Assembly: GCA_031555315.1 (NCBI GenBank) | Contig: JAVBUO010000007.1 | Location: 1-64,000 of the forward strand | Length of the DNA stretch: 64,000 nt | DNA from: JAVBJV01 sp031555315 | GTDB lineage: Bacteria; Pseudomonadota; Alphaproteobacteria; Acetobacterales; Acetobacteraceae | Direction of reading: 5' to 3' | In this document: positions 16,614 to 25,253 of the stretch, piece by piece | Position numbering within the stretch: the stretch's first letter is position 1 | Layout of the letters: the number at the start of each line of letters is the position of its first letter | Made by a program: the position numbers and the translations under genes | The notes under the pieces: model-generated | What the model was told of the DNA's origin: nothing | What the model saw: the letters and a program-made list of their open reading frames with translations, nothing else | The model's database searches: none

Positions 16614-16817
16614 TCAGAAGCCTTCGCGCTCGAGGCGCTTGCGTTCTACCTTGCGGGCGCGGCGGATAGCTTCCGCACCTTCGCGCGCTTTGCGCTCGGA
16701 CGGCTTTTCGAAGTGCCGGCGCAGCTTCATTTCGCGGAAAACACCTTCCCGCTGCAATTTCTTTTTCAGCGCTTTCAGCGCCTGGTCGACATTGTTATCG
16801 CGAACAAGAACCTGCAC
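16614..16817 (-). CDS. rpsU: 30S ribosomal protein S21
   Basis: This 67-residue basic protein is the S21 family: VQVLVRDNNVDQALKALKKK, then REMKLRRHFEKPSERKARE and a very basic tail. It takes part in initiation by helping base pairing between the mRNA leader and 16S rRNA. I start it at GTG (16815-16817), preceded by AGGAG about 13 bases upstream; the frame is open 16 codons further but without a fit to the family. It is divergent from def and the COQ9 gene, a neighbourhood seen in other alphaproteobacteria. Confidence 0.96.
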   Translation of the reverse strand: MQVLVRDNNVDQALKALKKKLQREGVFREMKLRRHFEKPSERKAREGAEAIRRARKVERKRLEREGF

Positions 16818-17015
16818 TTGGTTCCGTACTCCTGAACAGTGAAGGCGCCCAGCCGCCCGGGGCACACAAACGGGTACCGCGCCGGGAATCCGGCGCAGAG
16901 ACAGGCGATATACACAGTCTTGCCGTCTACGCCAACGTTTAACTGCACATCCGGTGAAAAAATAGCTCCCCCTTTCGGAATTGGCTCGTCAAGCGTGAAA
17001 CAAGGGCTTACCTGC

Positions 17016-17567
17016 ATGGATATGTCCATTCTGAAGATCGCCCGTATGGGGCACCCGGTTCTGCTGGAGAAAGCCGCGCCGGTCGAAGACCCCGGTGCCC
17101 CCGAAATCCGCCGTCTGGTCGCCGATATGATCGAGACCATGGACGACGCCGTGGGGGCCGGGCTGGCGGCGCCGCAGGTGCATGTGCCGCTGCGCCTGTT
17201 CGTGTTCCGGGTCAGCGATGCGCGTTCCAGCGGCAGGCCGGGCGATGATCCGACCGCACCGATGGTGCTGATCAACCCGACCTACGAGCCGGTCGGCGAC
17301 GAGGTGGAAAACGGCTGGGAGGGGTGTCTGTCGATTCCGGGCCTGCAGGGCGGCGTGCCGCGCTATGCGCGCATCCGCTATCGCGGCGTCGACTGCGACG
17401 GACAACGGATCGAGCGCGAGGTCAGCGGCTTTCATGCACGCGTCGTGCAGCACGAATACGACCATCTGGACGGTATTCTGTATCCAAGCCGCATGACGGA
17501 TCATGCCTTGTTCGGATATACTGAGGAACTGCTACGCGCTGCCCGGCAGAAAGCCGCCGAGAAATAG
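17016..17567 (+). CDS. def: Peptide deformylase
   Basis: This enzyme removes the formyl group from nascent proteins. In the 183-residue form starting MDMSILKIARMGHPVL, the three family motifs are intact: GLAAPQ (residues 49-54), EGCLS (102-106, Cys104 a metal ligand) and HEYDH (146-150, His146/His150 metal ligands and Glu147 catalytic). Start alternatives are MDMS or MSIL two codons later. It is not beside fmt as the main def usually is, so a second deformylase elsewhere is likely. The COQ9-family gene begins five bases after its stop. Confidence 0.93.
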   Translation: MDMSILKIARMGHPVLLEKAAPVEDPGAPEIRRLVADMIETMDDAVGAGLAAPQVHVPLRLFVFRVSDARSSGRPGDDPTAPMVLINPTYEPVGDEVENGWEGCLSIPGLQGGVPRYARIRYRGVDCDGQRIEREVSGFHARVVQHEYDHLDGILYPSRMTDHALFGYTEELLRAARQKAAEK

Positions 17568-17572
17568 GAAAA

Positions 17573-18193
17573 ATGCCGATGTCTCCTCCGCTTCGATCGC
17601 CTGAACGGGATGCAGCCCTGTTGGCCGTGTTGCCTCATGTCGTCGAAGACGGCTGGTCGCCGCGCGCCCTGCGCAAAGCGCTGGCGGATATCGGCCGGAA
17701 CCCGGCCGAAGCCGAGGCGCTGTTTCCGGATGGCGCGATCGATATGGTCGAAGTGTTCTGCGACCTGACGGACCGCTGGATGGAGGACGAGGCGCATGCG
17801 CTGGACCTGCCTTCCATGCGGGTGTCGCAGCGGGTGCGGGCGCTGGTGGCACTGCGTCTGCGGATCAACCGGCCGCACAAGGAGGCCGTGCGCCGGACCA
17901 TGGCCGTCATGTCGCTGCCGTGCAATGCGGCACGCGCTGTGCGGATTGTCGGGCGTTCGACGGATGCCGTTTGGCGTGTCGCCGGCGATCAGGCGACGGA
18001 TTTCTCCCGGTACAGCAAGCGGGCCATCCTGGCCGGCGTCTACGCCAGCACATTGCTGGCCTGGCTGCGCGATACCGGCGAGGACGACGCCGACACCCTG
18101 GCGTTTCTGGACCGCCGCTTGGCAGGGGTGGCACATCTGGGGAAAGTGCGTGCGCAGGCCGGTCAGGTTTTTACCCGTTTCCGACCGGCCTGA
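17573..18193 (+). CDS. COQ9 family protein (ubiquinone biosynthesis accessory)
   Basis: This 206-residue protein has the TetR-like helical fold of COQ9: an N-terminal LPHVVEDGWSPRALRKALADIG, the acidic DLTDRWMEDEAH, and the C-terminal domain with WRVAGDQATDFSRYSKRAILAGVYASTLLAWLRD split around a conserved DxxxYSKR-type motif. In mitochondria COQ9 presents lipid intermediates to COQ7; bacterial members are assumed to assist ubiquinone synthesis. It is cotranscribed with def and next to rpsU. The start may be MPMSPP or MSPP two codons later. Confidence 0.9.
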   Translation: MPMSPPLRSPERDAALLAVLPHVVEDGWSPRALRKALADIGRNPAEAEALFPDGAIDMVEVFCDLTDRWMEDEAHALDLPSMRVSQRVRALVALRLRINRPHKEAVRRTMAVMSLPCNAARAVRIVGRSTDAVWRVAGDQATDFSRYSKRAILAGVYASTLLAWLRDTGEDDADTLAFLDRRLAGVAHLGKVRAQAGQVFTRFRPA

Positions 18194-18202
18194 GCGGCAA
18201 AT

Positions 18203-18901
18203 TCAGACTTCCAGCCATTCCTTGCGGACCGCGTCGTTGGCCTGGAATTCGGCGACGCTGCCCTCGAACACGATCTGTCCGTGCCCCATCACGTAAAGCC
18301 GGTGCGAGATGCGCAGCGCGATGGTCAGTTTCTGTTCGACCAGCAGGATCGAAACACCGCGCCGGGTGATCTCGGTCAGCAGGTCGCCCACCTGTTCGAC
18401 GATCTTCGGGGCCAGACCTTCGGTCGGTTCGTCGATTAGCACCAGATCGGGGTCGCCCATCAGCGTGCGGCACATGGTGAGCATCTGTTGTTCGCCGCCC
18501 GACAGCGCGCCCGCCGGCACGTCGGCTCGTTCCTCCAGCCGGGGAAACAGGCGGAACATGTCCTCCATCGACCAGCGCCCGCCGCTCTGCCCGGATTGCC
18601 GCCCGAGGTCGAGATTCTGGCGCACCGTCAGCGTCGCGAACACCTGCCGGTCCTCGGGCACGTAGCCGATGCCGCGCTGCGCGACCTGGTGCGGTTGCAG
18701 TCCGGCGATGTTCTGCCCCTTGTAGACGATACTGCCGACCGGTGGTACCAGCCCCATGATCGCCTTGCAGGTGGTGGAGCGCCCCACGCCGTTGCGCCCC
18801 AGCAGGCTGACGATCTCGCCTTCGGCGACGTTCATGTTCACGCCGTGCAGCACGTGGCTCTTGCCGTAATAGGCGTGCAGATTATCGATCTTCAGCATCA
18901 T
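18203..18901 (-). CDS. livF: Branched-chain amino-acid type ABC transporter ATP-binding protein LivF
   Basis: This 232-residue ATPase is the second ATP-binding subunit of a HAAT-family importer. The LivF pattern is clear: MLKIDNLHAYYGKSHVLHGV, then a Walker A loop, YVPEDRQVFATLTV, LSGGEQQMLTMCRTLMG, LVLIDEPTEGLAP and the H-loop LLVEQ. Oddity: the Walker A reads GRNGVGRST, so the invariant lysine is arginine at residue 41; the DNA reading GGGCGCTCC is unambiguous. The first ATG overlaps the livG stop (ATGA). Confidence 0.94.
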   Translation of the reverse strand: MMLKIDNLHAYYGKSHVLHGVNMNVAEGEIVSLLGRNGVGRSTTCKAIMGLVPPVGSIVYKGQNIAGLQPHQVAQRGIGYVPEDRQVFATLTVRQNLDLGRQSGQSGGRWSMEDMFRLFPRLEERADVPAGALSGGEQQMLTMCRTLMGDPDLVLIDEPTEGLAPKIVEQVGDLLTEITRRGVSILLVEQKLTIALRISHRLYVMGHGQIVFEGSVAEFQANDAVRKEWLEV

Positions 18902-19653
18902 GCGGCCTCCATCTGGCCCAGATAGGCTTCCTGTACGGCCGCATTGGCGCGAATGCGGTCCGGCGTGTCGGTGGCAATGATCTGCCCCGCGACCAGCACG
19001 GAAATCCGGTCCGCCAGGCCGAACACCACGCCCATGTCGTGCTCGACCATCAGCAACGTGCATCCCTCGGTCACGTCGCGGATCAGGCGCACCGCCTGTT
19101 CGGTTTCGGCGTGGCTCATCCCGGCGGTGGGTTCGTCGAGCAGGATGACCTGCGCACCGCCGGCGATCGTCATGCCAATCTCCAGCGCCCGCTGTTCGGC
19201 ATAGGACAGCAGCCCCGCCTGCACGTCGCGCCGGTGCCGCAGGTTCAGGCGCTCCAGCCAGTGGCCGACTTCCTCGTTCAACTGCTTCTGGGTGCCGAGC
19301 AGTTTCCAGAATGAATAGCGGTAGTTGCGCGACCACAGCAGTGCACAGCGCAGGTTCTCGAACGTGTTCATCTTGTGGAACAGGCTGGTCACCTGAAAGC
19401 TGCGTGCCAGCCCGCGCCGGTTGATCTGATGCGGCTGCAACCCGGTGATGTTCTGTCCGTTCAGCAGGATGCGTCCGCCGGTCGGCGGCGTGCGTCCGCT
19501 GATCAGGTTGAACAGCGTGGTCTTGCCCGCGCCGTTGGGGCCGATCACCGCATGATGTTCGTTCGTCGCGACCTTGAGCGACAGATCCTGGATGATCTTC
19601 GTCAGTCCATAGCTTTTCTGCAGATCGCTGATGTCGAGTGCATAAGTGCTCAT
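18898..19653 (-). CDS. livG: Branched-chain amino-acid type ABC transporter ATP-binding protein LivG
   Basis: This 251-residue ATPase has an intact Walker A (VIGPNGAGKTTLFNLISG) and LivG-specific RRGLARSFQVTSLFHKM in the Q-loop region. The signature is LSYAEQRALEIGMTIAGGAQ, with LLDEPTAGMSHAETEQ as Walker B and MVEHDMGVVF as the H-loop. It begins at MSTYALDISDLQKSYG, overlapping the livM stop by four bases. Together with LivF it energises the LivH/LivM channel. The signature lacks the usual SGG.Q form (YAEQR), as is common in this LivG subgroup. Confidence 0.95.
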   Translation of the reverse strand: MSTYALDISDLQKSYGLTKIIQDLSLKVATNEHHAVIGPNGAGKTTLFNLISGRTPPTGGRILLNGQNITGLQPHQINRRGLARSFQVTSLFHKMNTFENLRCALLWSRNYRYSFWKLLGTQKQLNEEVGHWLERLNLRHRRDVQAGLLSYAEQRALEIGMTIAGGAQVILLDEPTAGMSHAETEQAVRLIRDVTEGCTLLMVEHDMGVVFGLADRISVLVAGQIIATDTPDRIRANAAVQEAYLGQMEAA

Positions 19654-21029
19654 GCGCCACCTGCCTGTTCCGCCTGAATGCGCTGTGCTTCCGCCGCCTT
19701 CAGGTCGAGGTTGATGTCGTTCCAAACCGTCAGGGCCGAGCGGAACGAGAAGTACAGCCAGAAACTGCCAGTCAGGACCAGGGCGATGCCGGTTGCCCAG
19801 GGCAGGGCGGTGTACTGGTTCCAGGAGATCCACCACACACGGGTGATCCCGATGTTGGCGGTGTCGGTCAGTGCGTAGATCATCTCGGCCAGTATGATCG
19901 ACCCGGCGAGCAGAATGCCGAGAGGAATACAGACCAGGATGTAAGGCACGATCAACTGTCTGATCCTGCCGAATCGCAGCACGGGAAGGTGCATGTCGAT
20001 CACCCCGGCGATTCCACCCGGCATGAACAGCACGACCAGCAGGAAGGTCATGCCGAAATACAGCATCCATATGCCGGTGTGCAGGCTCAGCACACTCTGC
20101 AGCACGGTGACCAGCATGGCGCCCAGGATGGGACCGTAGAAGATGCCGATCCCGCCGATGGTAACCATCAGCAGAAACATGCTCGACTGATGCAGCCCGA
20201 CGGATTCGGAATTCACCAGTTCCTGACTGATGGCGAACATTCCTCCGGCCATCCCGGCGAAGAAACCGGACAGCGTGAACTGATACAGCCGCACGCGGTT
20301 CGGGTCGTAGCCGAGGAACTGCGCGCGTTCGGCATTGTCGCGCACCGCATTGGTGATGCGCCCCAGCGGGGTCTGCGTTTGCAGCCACATCAGCAGTCCG
20401 GCAGCCAGCGCCCAGAACATCGCCAGATAGTAAACCTCGAGGTTCGAACCGTAGCTGAACGGCAGCAGGGTGACGGGCACCATGCGGTCGCCCGACACAC
20501 CGGTCTCGCCGCCGAAGAATCCCTCCAGCATGAAGGCGGCGTTGAAGGCGAGTTCGCCGAGCCCCAGCGTGATCATCGCAAAGGCGGTGGCCGAGCGCCG
20601 CGTGGCGATCGACCCGAAGAGCAGCGCGAAAACCGCGCCGAACAGGGCGCCGGCCAGCGGCAGCAGTTCCAACGGGAAAAGCAGCTCGCCGTCGCCGATC
20701 GCCCGCATCACGTGGATGGCGAAAAAACCGCCCAGACCGAAGAACACCGCATGCCCGAAGCTCAGCATGCCGCCCTGGCCGAGCAGCATGTTGAACGACA
20801 GTGCGGCCATCACCATGATCCCGACCTGGATGAACAGCGACAGCGCGAAGTTGGTGCCGACACCGAACTGGCCGAGCAGCGCATCGATGAAGCCGAGTTG
20901 TATGGTAAAGGGCAGAAGCACCGTCCAGATGATGCCGGCTATGATCCAGAACGAGCCGCGCTGAAAGATGGCCTTCCCGGTTAGCGCCTCCTTGCGCGGC
21001 TGGAAGACGGTGACAGGTGTTTTGCTCAT
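19650..21029 (-). CDS. livM: Branched-chain amino-acid type ABC transporter permease LivM
   Basis: This permease has 459 residues and about ten hydrophobic helices. The LivM hallmark ALSFNMLLGQGGMLSFGHAVFFG is at residues ~97-120, followed by FAMITLGLGELAFNAAFM. It is longer than E. coli LivM because of a C-terminal extension after about residue 350 with two extra membrane segments (IVPYILVCIPLGILLAGSI and WATGIALVLTGSFWLYFSF). That extension is a feature of a proteobacterial subgroup found with acyl-CoA ligase genes. It starts one base after livH ends and overlaps livG. Confidence 0.94.
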   Translation of the reverse strand: MSKTPVTVFQPRKEALTGKAIFQRGSFWIIAGIIWTVLLPFTIQLGFIDALLGQFGVGTNFALSLFIQVGIMVMAALSFNMLLGQGGMLSFGHAVFFGLGGFFAIHVMRAIGDGELLFPLELLPLAGALFGAVFALLFGSIATRRSATAFAMITLGLGELAFNAAFMLEGFFGGETGVSGDRMVPVTLLPFSYGSNLEVYYLAMFWALAAGLLMWLQTQTPLGRITNAVRDNAERAQFLGYDPNRVRLYQFTLSGFFAGMAGGMFAISQELVNSESVGLHQSSMFLLMVTIGGIGIFYGPILGAMLVTVLQSVLSLHTGIWMLYFGMTFLLVVLFMPGGIAGVIDMHLPVLRFGRIRQLIVPYILVCIPLGILLAGSIILAEMIYALTDTANIGITRVWWISWNQYTALPWATGIALVLTGSFWLYFSFRSALTVWNDINLDLKAAEAQRIQAEQAGGA

Positions 21030-21030
21030 G

Positions 21031-21972
21031 TCAGCGGCTCCCCAACAGGCCGCGCGGGCGGAAGATCAGTATCAGGATCAGCAGCAGGAACGGCAGCAAT
21101 GGCGCCATGCGGGCCACGCTCAGTTCCAGCACCTCTCCGAACCACCAGCCGTGCACGCTTTCGACCCCCAGTGTGCGCAACCCGTCGGCCAGCGAGACAT
21201 CGACATGCACCGCCAGGCTCTGGATCAGCCCGATCAGCAGCGAGGCGATGAACGCGCCAGGCAGCGAGCCAAGCCCGCCCAGCACCACGACGACGAACAC
21301 GATCGAGCCGAGCTGCAGCGCCATGCCCGGGTTGGTCGACAGATAGTTCCCGCCGATCACGCCGGCGAGGCCGGCCAATGCCGCGCCGCCGCCGAACACG
21401 AACATGAAGATACGCGGCACGTTATGGCCGAGCGCCCCCACCATATCCGGGTGCGTCAGTGCCGCCTGTACGATCAACCCGATGCGGGTGCGCACCAGCC
21501 CGTAGAACAGCCCCACGAACACGGCGGCGGACAGCACGAACATGAACACGCGATAGATCTGGATGTCCGCGCCGTACAGGGTGAAGGCCGGGCCGCTCAT
21601 GCTGTCGGGGATGCGGTACGGGACGGGAAGTTTGCCCCAGATCATGCTGACCAGCTGCTCGATCACGAACGCCAGGGCGAACGTGAACAGCAGTTCAAGC
21701 AGATGGCCCTGGGCGTGCACGCGTCGCAATCCCTGACTTTCCACCAGCACCCCGATCCCGCCGACCAGCAGCGGCGCAAGGATCAACGCCGGCCAGAATC
21801 CCACCCACTGGCTGATCGAATAGGCGAGATATGCACCGATCATGTAGAAGCTGGCATGGGCAAAGTTCAGCACGCCCATCAGGCTGAGGATCACCGTCAG
21901 CCCGCTGGCCAGCAGGAACAGCAGCATGCCGTAGAGAACGCCATTCAGCAGCGAAACGCTGATCAGCTGCAT
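21031..21972 (-). CDS. livH: Branched-chain amino-acid type ABC transporter permease LivH
   Basis: This is a 313-residue permease with eight or so membrane helices. Diagnostic stretches are NGVLYGMLLFLLASGLTVIL, then MGVLNFAHASFYMIGAYLAY near the N-terminus and GLGSLPGAFIASLLIGL near the C-terminus. ATG at 21970-21972 is chosen because AAAGGTGG lies at the right distance; a GTG three codons upstream is possible. It forms the membrane channel with LivM. Confidence 0.95.
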   Translation of the reverse strand: MQLISVSLLNGVLYGMLLFLLASGLTVILSLMGVLNFAHASFYMIGAYLAYSISQWVGFWPALILAPLLVGGIGVLVESQGLRRVHAQGHLLELLFTFALAFVIEQLVSMIWGKLPVPYRIPDSMSGPAFTLYGADIQIYRVFMFVLSAAVFVGLFYGLVRTRIGLIVQAALTHPDMVGALGHNVPRIFMFVFGGGAALAGLAGVIGGNYLSTNPGMALQLGSIVFVVVVLGGLGSLPGAFIASLLIGLIQSLAVHVDVSLADGLRTLGVESVHGWWFGEVLELSVARMAPLLPFLLLILILIFRPRGLLGSR

Positions 21973-22026
21973 CGCAACCACCTTTCAGTAAAGACGCGAG
22001 ATATCAACGGCGCGTAAGCGCCGGTC

Positions 22027-23283
22027 TCAGCCGGGGACTTGCATTCTGCAACTGTTGGGGAGGCGCAGCTCCTCTGCCTTGAAGCGTTTGAATGTCCGCC
22101 AACCGCCGCCGATGCCCTCGGCTTCGAACCGGGTGCCGCGTTCGAGCCGGGCGACGAAAAGATCTGCCATACCCTGGTGGCTGGCGGTTTCGAATTTGTA
22201 CAGCCCGGTCGGCGTTTCGATGCTGTTGTTCTGGAACGCGGTGGCGATTTTCACCATGTCCATCGAGCCAACCTCGTTGATGCTTTTGGCCAGCAGGTGG
22301 AGGAAGTTGGTATAGCCGCCCGCGCTGAGGTCCATGTTGTAGCGGCGGCGGAATTCGGTCGTGCGGTTGGTCAGTTCCTCGTTCTGCAATTCGGGACCAA
22401 GATTGTCGTGATGGGTCGAGGCGATGATCACGCGGTTGATCCCGACCGGGCCGATGGAGGCCGGAATGCCTACGGAAGATCCGTAGAATGTGTAATAGTC
22501 GACATCGAGCCCGGAACCGGCGCCCGCGCGGACCAGCAACGCCAGATCGGATCCCCAGTTGGCGCTGAACACCGCCTGTGCGCCGGACTGGTTGATCTTG
22601 GTCGTATAGGGCGAGAAATCCGTCACCCGGCCGAGCGGATGCAAGTCGCTGCCGACGATTTCGATGTCGGGGCGGAGTTCCTTGATCCTGGTTTGGAATT
22701 CCTCGGCGCAGGAACGCCCGAACGCGTAATCCTGGTTGACCAGATAGACTTTCTTGATCGCCGGATTTTCAGCCATGGTCCTGGTCAGCGCCTGGATTTT
22801 CATCGCCGAGCTGAGGTCGTACTGGAAGTGCCAGAAGCTGCACTTGGCATTGGTCAGAACCGGATCGACGGCGGCGACGTTAAGATAGATCACTTCCTGG
22901 CCGGGGTTGCGGCGGTTGTGCCGTTCGATCGCATCGACCAGCGCCAGCGCCACGTGCGTGCCGTTGCCCTGCGCGACGAAGCGGATTCCCTGGTCGATGG
23001 CGGCGCGCAACTGCTGCACGGATTCCTGAGCATTCGCCTTGCCGTCGAAAGCAGTGACCTCGAATTTGCGGCCGAGCACACCGCCGCTGGCGTTGACGCG
23101 ATCGGCGCCGAACTGGGTATATTTGAACGTCGCATCTCCGGATGTACCCAGCATGCCGGACTGCGGGTCGATCGATGCGATGCGGATGGGATCGTTGGAC
23201 TGGGCCAACCCGTGTCGCAGAATGGCGGCGCAAGCGGTTACTCCCCCTACGGCACCAACAAATGTACGCCTTTTCAACGCCAT
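22027..23283 (-). CDS. livK: Periplasmic substrate-binding protein of the Liv-type ABC transporter
   Basis: This 418-residue protein starts at MALKRRTFVGAVGGV, preceded by GGAGAGAA. The N-terminus has a twin-arginine-like motif (KRRTFVG) and a hydrophobic stretch ending HGLAQS, suggesting Tat or Sec export. The body is a type-1 periplasmic binding fold (DPIRIASIDPQSGMLGTSGD, then ASGGVLGRKFEVTAFDGKAN and NQDYAFGRSCAEEF). The ligand cannot be read off; relatives bind branched-chain amino acids, amides or aromatic acids. A hairpin abuts its ribosome-binding site. Confidence 0.93.
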   Translation of the reverse strand: MALKRRTFVGAVGGVTACAAILRHGLAQSNDPIRIASIDPQSGMLGTSGDATFKYTQFGADRVNASGGVLGRKFEVTAFDGKANAQESVQQLRAAIDQGIRFVAQGNGTHVALALVDAIERHNRRNPGQEVIYLNVAAVDPVLTNAKCSFWHFQYDLSSAMKIQALTRTMAENPAIKKVYLVNQDYAFGRSCAEEFQTRIKELRPDIEIVGSDLHPLGRVTDFSPYTTKINQSGAQAVFSANWGSDLALLVRAGAGSGLDVDYYTFYGSSVGIPASIGPVGINRVIIASTHHDNLGPELQNEELTNRTTEFRRRYNMDLSAGGYTNFLHLLAKSINEVGSMDMVKIATAFQNNSIETPTGLYKFETASHQGMADLFVARLERGTRFEAEGIGGGWRTFKRFKAEELRLPNSCRMQVPG

Positions 23284-23299
23284 CGGCTTCTCTCCTTCA

Positions 23300-23355
23300 G
23301 GCATCATTGCGCGATGCCCGTTCTTTATTGTGAGGGGGGTATTCAGCATCCCCCC
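23300..23355 (-). promoter_or_regulatory. Two hairpins in the livK leader
   Basis: GGCATC/GATGCC (23300-23305 and 23313-23318) forms a stem directly 5' of the livK Shine-Dalgarno sequence. GGGGGG/CCCCCC (23334-23339 and 23350-23355) forms a second. Either could modulate the livK level between the ligase and transporter genes or protect processed ends. No T-tract follows, so they are not simple terminators. Confidence 0.45.
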
Positions 23356-23424
23356 GATAAACCGGAGCGTGTGTGCGCCCCCCCTTGATGGAGGTAGTGT
23401 GCAATAACAATTCCCGCGAGGGAA

Positions 23425-23440
23425 GTACTATATATTGTAC
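23425..23440. promoter_or_regulatory. Palindrome-like AT-rich site between acyl-CoA ligase and livK
   Basis: GTACTATATATTGTAC is an imperfect 16-base palindrome (GTAC arms around ATATAT). It lies just after the ligase stop and 140 bases before livK, in an otherwise G+C-rich region. It is a candidate promoter or operator for the liv genes. Confidence 0.4.
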
Positions 23441-23450
23441 GCGTGGCGGT

Positions 23451-25169
23451 TCAGTGGTACAAAGCGGCGATTTCCTCGGCATAGGCTTTCAGAACCGCCG
23501 CGCGACGGATCTTCTGAGTCGCCGTCAACATGCCGTTGTCGACGGTGAAGCTGTTCGCCCGATGCCAGCGGCGAATGCGTTCGGTATTGGTGGTTTTCTG
23601 ATTTACGTGTTCCACAGCCTTGGCCACGGCATCGTCGCCGTAGCCGGCATTCGGGACGATCAGGGCCGTCAGATGTGGACGTGAATCCCCGACGACCACA
23701 GCCTGCGAGATTGCCGGCAGCTGCATCAACAGACCTTCGATGCGCGATGGGCTGACCATATCGCCGCCCGAGGTCTTGATGATGTCGCGTTTGCGGTCGG
23801 TGATGCGCAGATAGCCGTCCTTGTCCAGCGTGCCGATATCGCCGGTGTGCAGCCAGCCGTCGCGAATCGCGGCGCGGGTGGCTTCGGCGTCGTTCCAGTA
23901 GCCGGACATCAGCAGATCGCCCTGGACGAGAACTTCACCGTCGTCCGCCAGCCGTACTTTTACGCCGCGGAGCGGTGTGCCGACGGTATCGATGCGGATT
24001 TTTCTGGGTGGATTGGCGCTGATGACGGGGCCGGCTTCGGTCTGGCCGTAGCCCTGCATGACCGGCAGGCCCAGCGCCAGGAAAAACCGTCCGACATCGG
24101 GGTCCAGCCGCCCGCCGCCGGACACGATCCCCTTCAGCCGCCCGCCGAAACGGTCGCGCACTTGCTGGCGCACCGCCCGGTCGAGGATCGGGTCGGCCAG
24201 CCATTCGAGAAAGGAACGGCGTTTACCGGTTTCGCGCTTCAGGCCGATTGCCAGGGCCATGTCGAACATTTTCTGCTGCCAGGCGGGCTGTTTGGCCAGG
24301 TTGTGCAGGATACGGGTGCGGGTCAGGTCGAGGATACGGGGGACCGAGGTCATCGCGGTCGGCCGGACCGTCAGCATGTCGGCGGCCAGATGTTCGGTGC
24401 CGCGCGCGTAGACGACTTCCGTGCCGATCGACGGGAAGAAGAACTGCCCGATCGTATGTTCATAGGAATGCGACAGCGGCAGAAAGGACAGATAGACCTC
24501 GCCGTCACTCAGCAGCGGTTGCAGCAGATGATAGGCCCCACGGCAGTTCGACAGCAGTGCGCGGTGCGGCAGCATGACGCCTTTCGGAGAACCGCCGGTG
24601 CCCGACGTATAGATCAGGCAGGCCAGCGCATCGCGGCTGATCTCGGCACATTCGGCCCGCAGCATGTCCGCATCGGCGGGGGGCGCACAGACCTCCTGCC
24701 AGGACAGAACCGGAACGTCGGCAGTTTCGCCAATAGGTTGCGCAACAATCAGCAGATCCAGACCGCTGGCCTGGGTTGCGCCGGCCAACACGCGCTGGGC
24801 CAGGGCGGCGTTCGAAACGAACGCCGCGCGCGCGCCGCTGTCGCGCAGCACATGGGCGAAGTCGTTGGTGGTATAGGTGGTGTATGTTGGGACCGAAACG
24901 GCGTGCATGGCCATGACGGCGGTACTGATGATCGGGAATTCGGGGCGGTTTTCCGATACGATGAGCACGCGATCGCCGGGCGAGACGCCGCGTGCCCGCA
25001 GGGTCGTTGCGCACGAGGCGACTTTCTGTGCGAAATCGCGCCAGTTCGTGCTGCGCCAGGCGCCATCCTGATAGTGGCGCAGCATGGCGCGGTTGCCCCA
25101 CAACCGTGCGCGATCCAGCATCATCGTGGGCAGGTTCGGCCAGTCCAGGTAAGGAGGCAGGGCAGTCAT
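23451..25169 (-). CDS. AMP-dependent acyl-CoA ligase (long-chain type)
   Basis: This 572-residue adenylate-forming ligase activates a carboxylic acid with ATP and CoA. Motifs: IYTSGTGGSPKGVMLPHRA (AMP-binding P-loop), SFLPLSHSYEHT, MQGYGQTEAGPVIS, GWLHTGDIGTLDKDGYLRI and the hinge TDRKRDIIKTSGGD. The closing lysine region is LTATQKIRR. It resembles the long-chain ligases encoded with Liv-type transporters in many proteobacteria, which suggests the transporter may bring in an acid or amide that is then made a thioester. The start MTALPPYLDWP has AGAGGA ten bases upstream. It precedes livK by 167 bases on the same strand. Confidence 0.92.
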   Translation of the reverse strand: MTALPPYLDWPNLPTMMLDRARLWGNRAMLRHYQDGAWRSTNWRDFAQKVASCATTLRARGVSPGDRVLIVSENRPEFPIISTAVMAMHAVSVPTYTTYTTNDFAHVLRDSGARAAFVSNAALAQRVLAGATQASGLDLLIVAQPIGETADVPVLSWQEVCAPPADADMLRAECAEISRDALACLIYTSGTGGSPKGVMLPHRALLSNCRGAYHLLQPLLSDGEVYLSFLPLSHSYEHTIGQFFFPSIGTEVVYARGTEHLAADMLTVRPTAMTSVPRILDLTRTRILHNLAKQPAWQQKMFDMALAIGLKRETGKRRSFLEWLADPILDRAVRQQVRDRFGGRLKGIVSGGGRLDPDVGRFFLALGLPVMQGYGQTEAGPVISANPPRKIRIDTVGTPLRGVKVRLADDGEVLVQGDLLMSGYWNDAEATRAAIRDGWLHTGDIGTLDKDGYLRITDRKRDIIKTSGGDMVSPSRIEGLLMQLPAISQAVVVGDSRPHLTALIVPNAGYGDDAVAKAVEHVNQKTTNTERIRRWHRANSFTVDNGMLTATQKIRRAAVLKAYAEEIAALYH

Positions 25170-25253
25170 ATCTGTACAAATCCTCTTGCCGCAGCGGAAC
25201 GGAAGAGGCATGACCCTTCAACACCCCTTCTTGTCTTCCCATATGGGCAGCAC

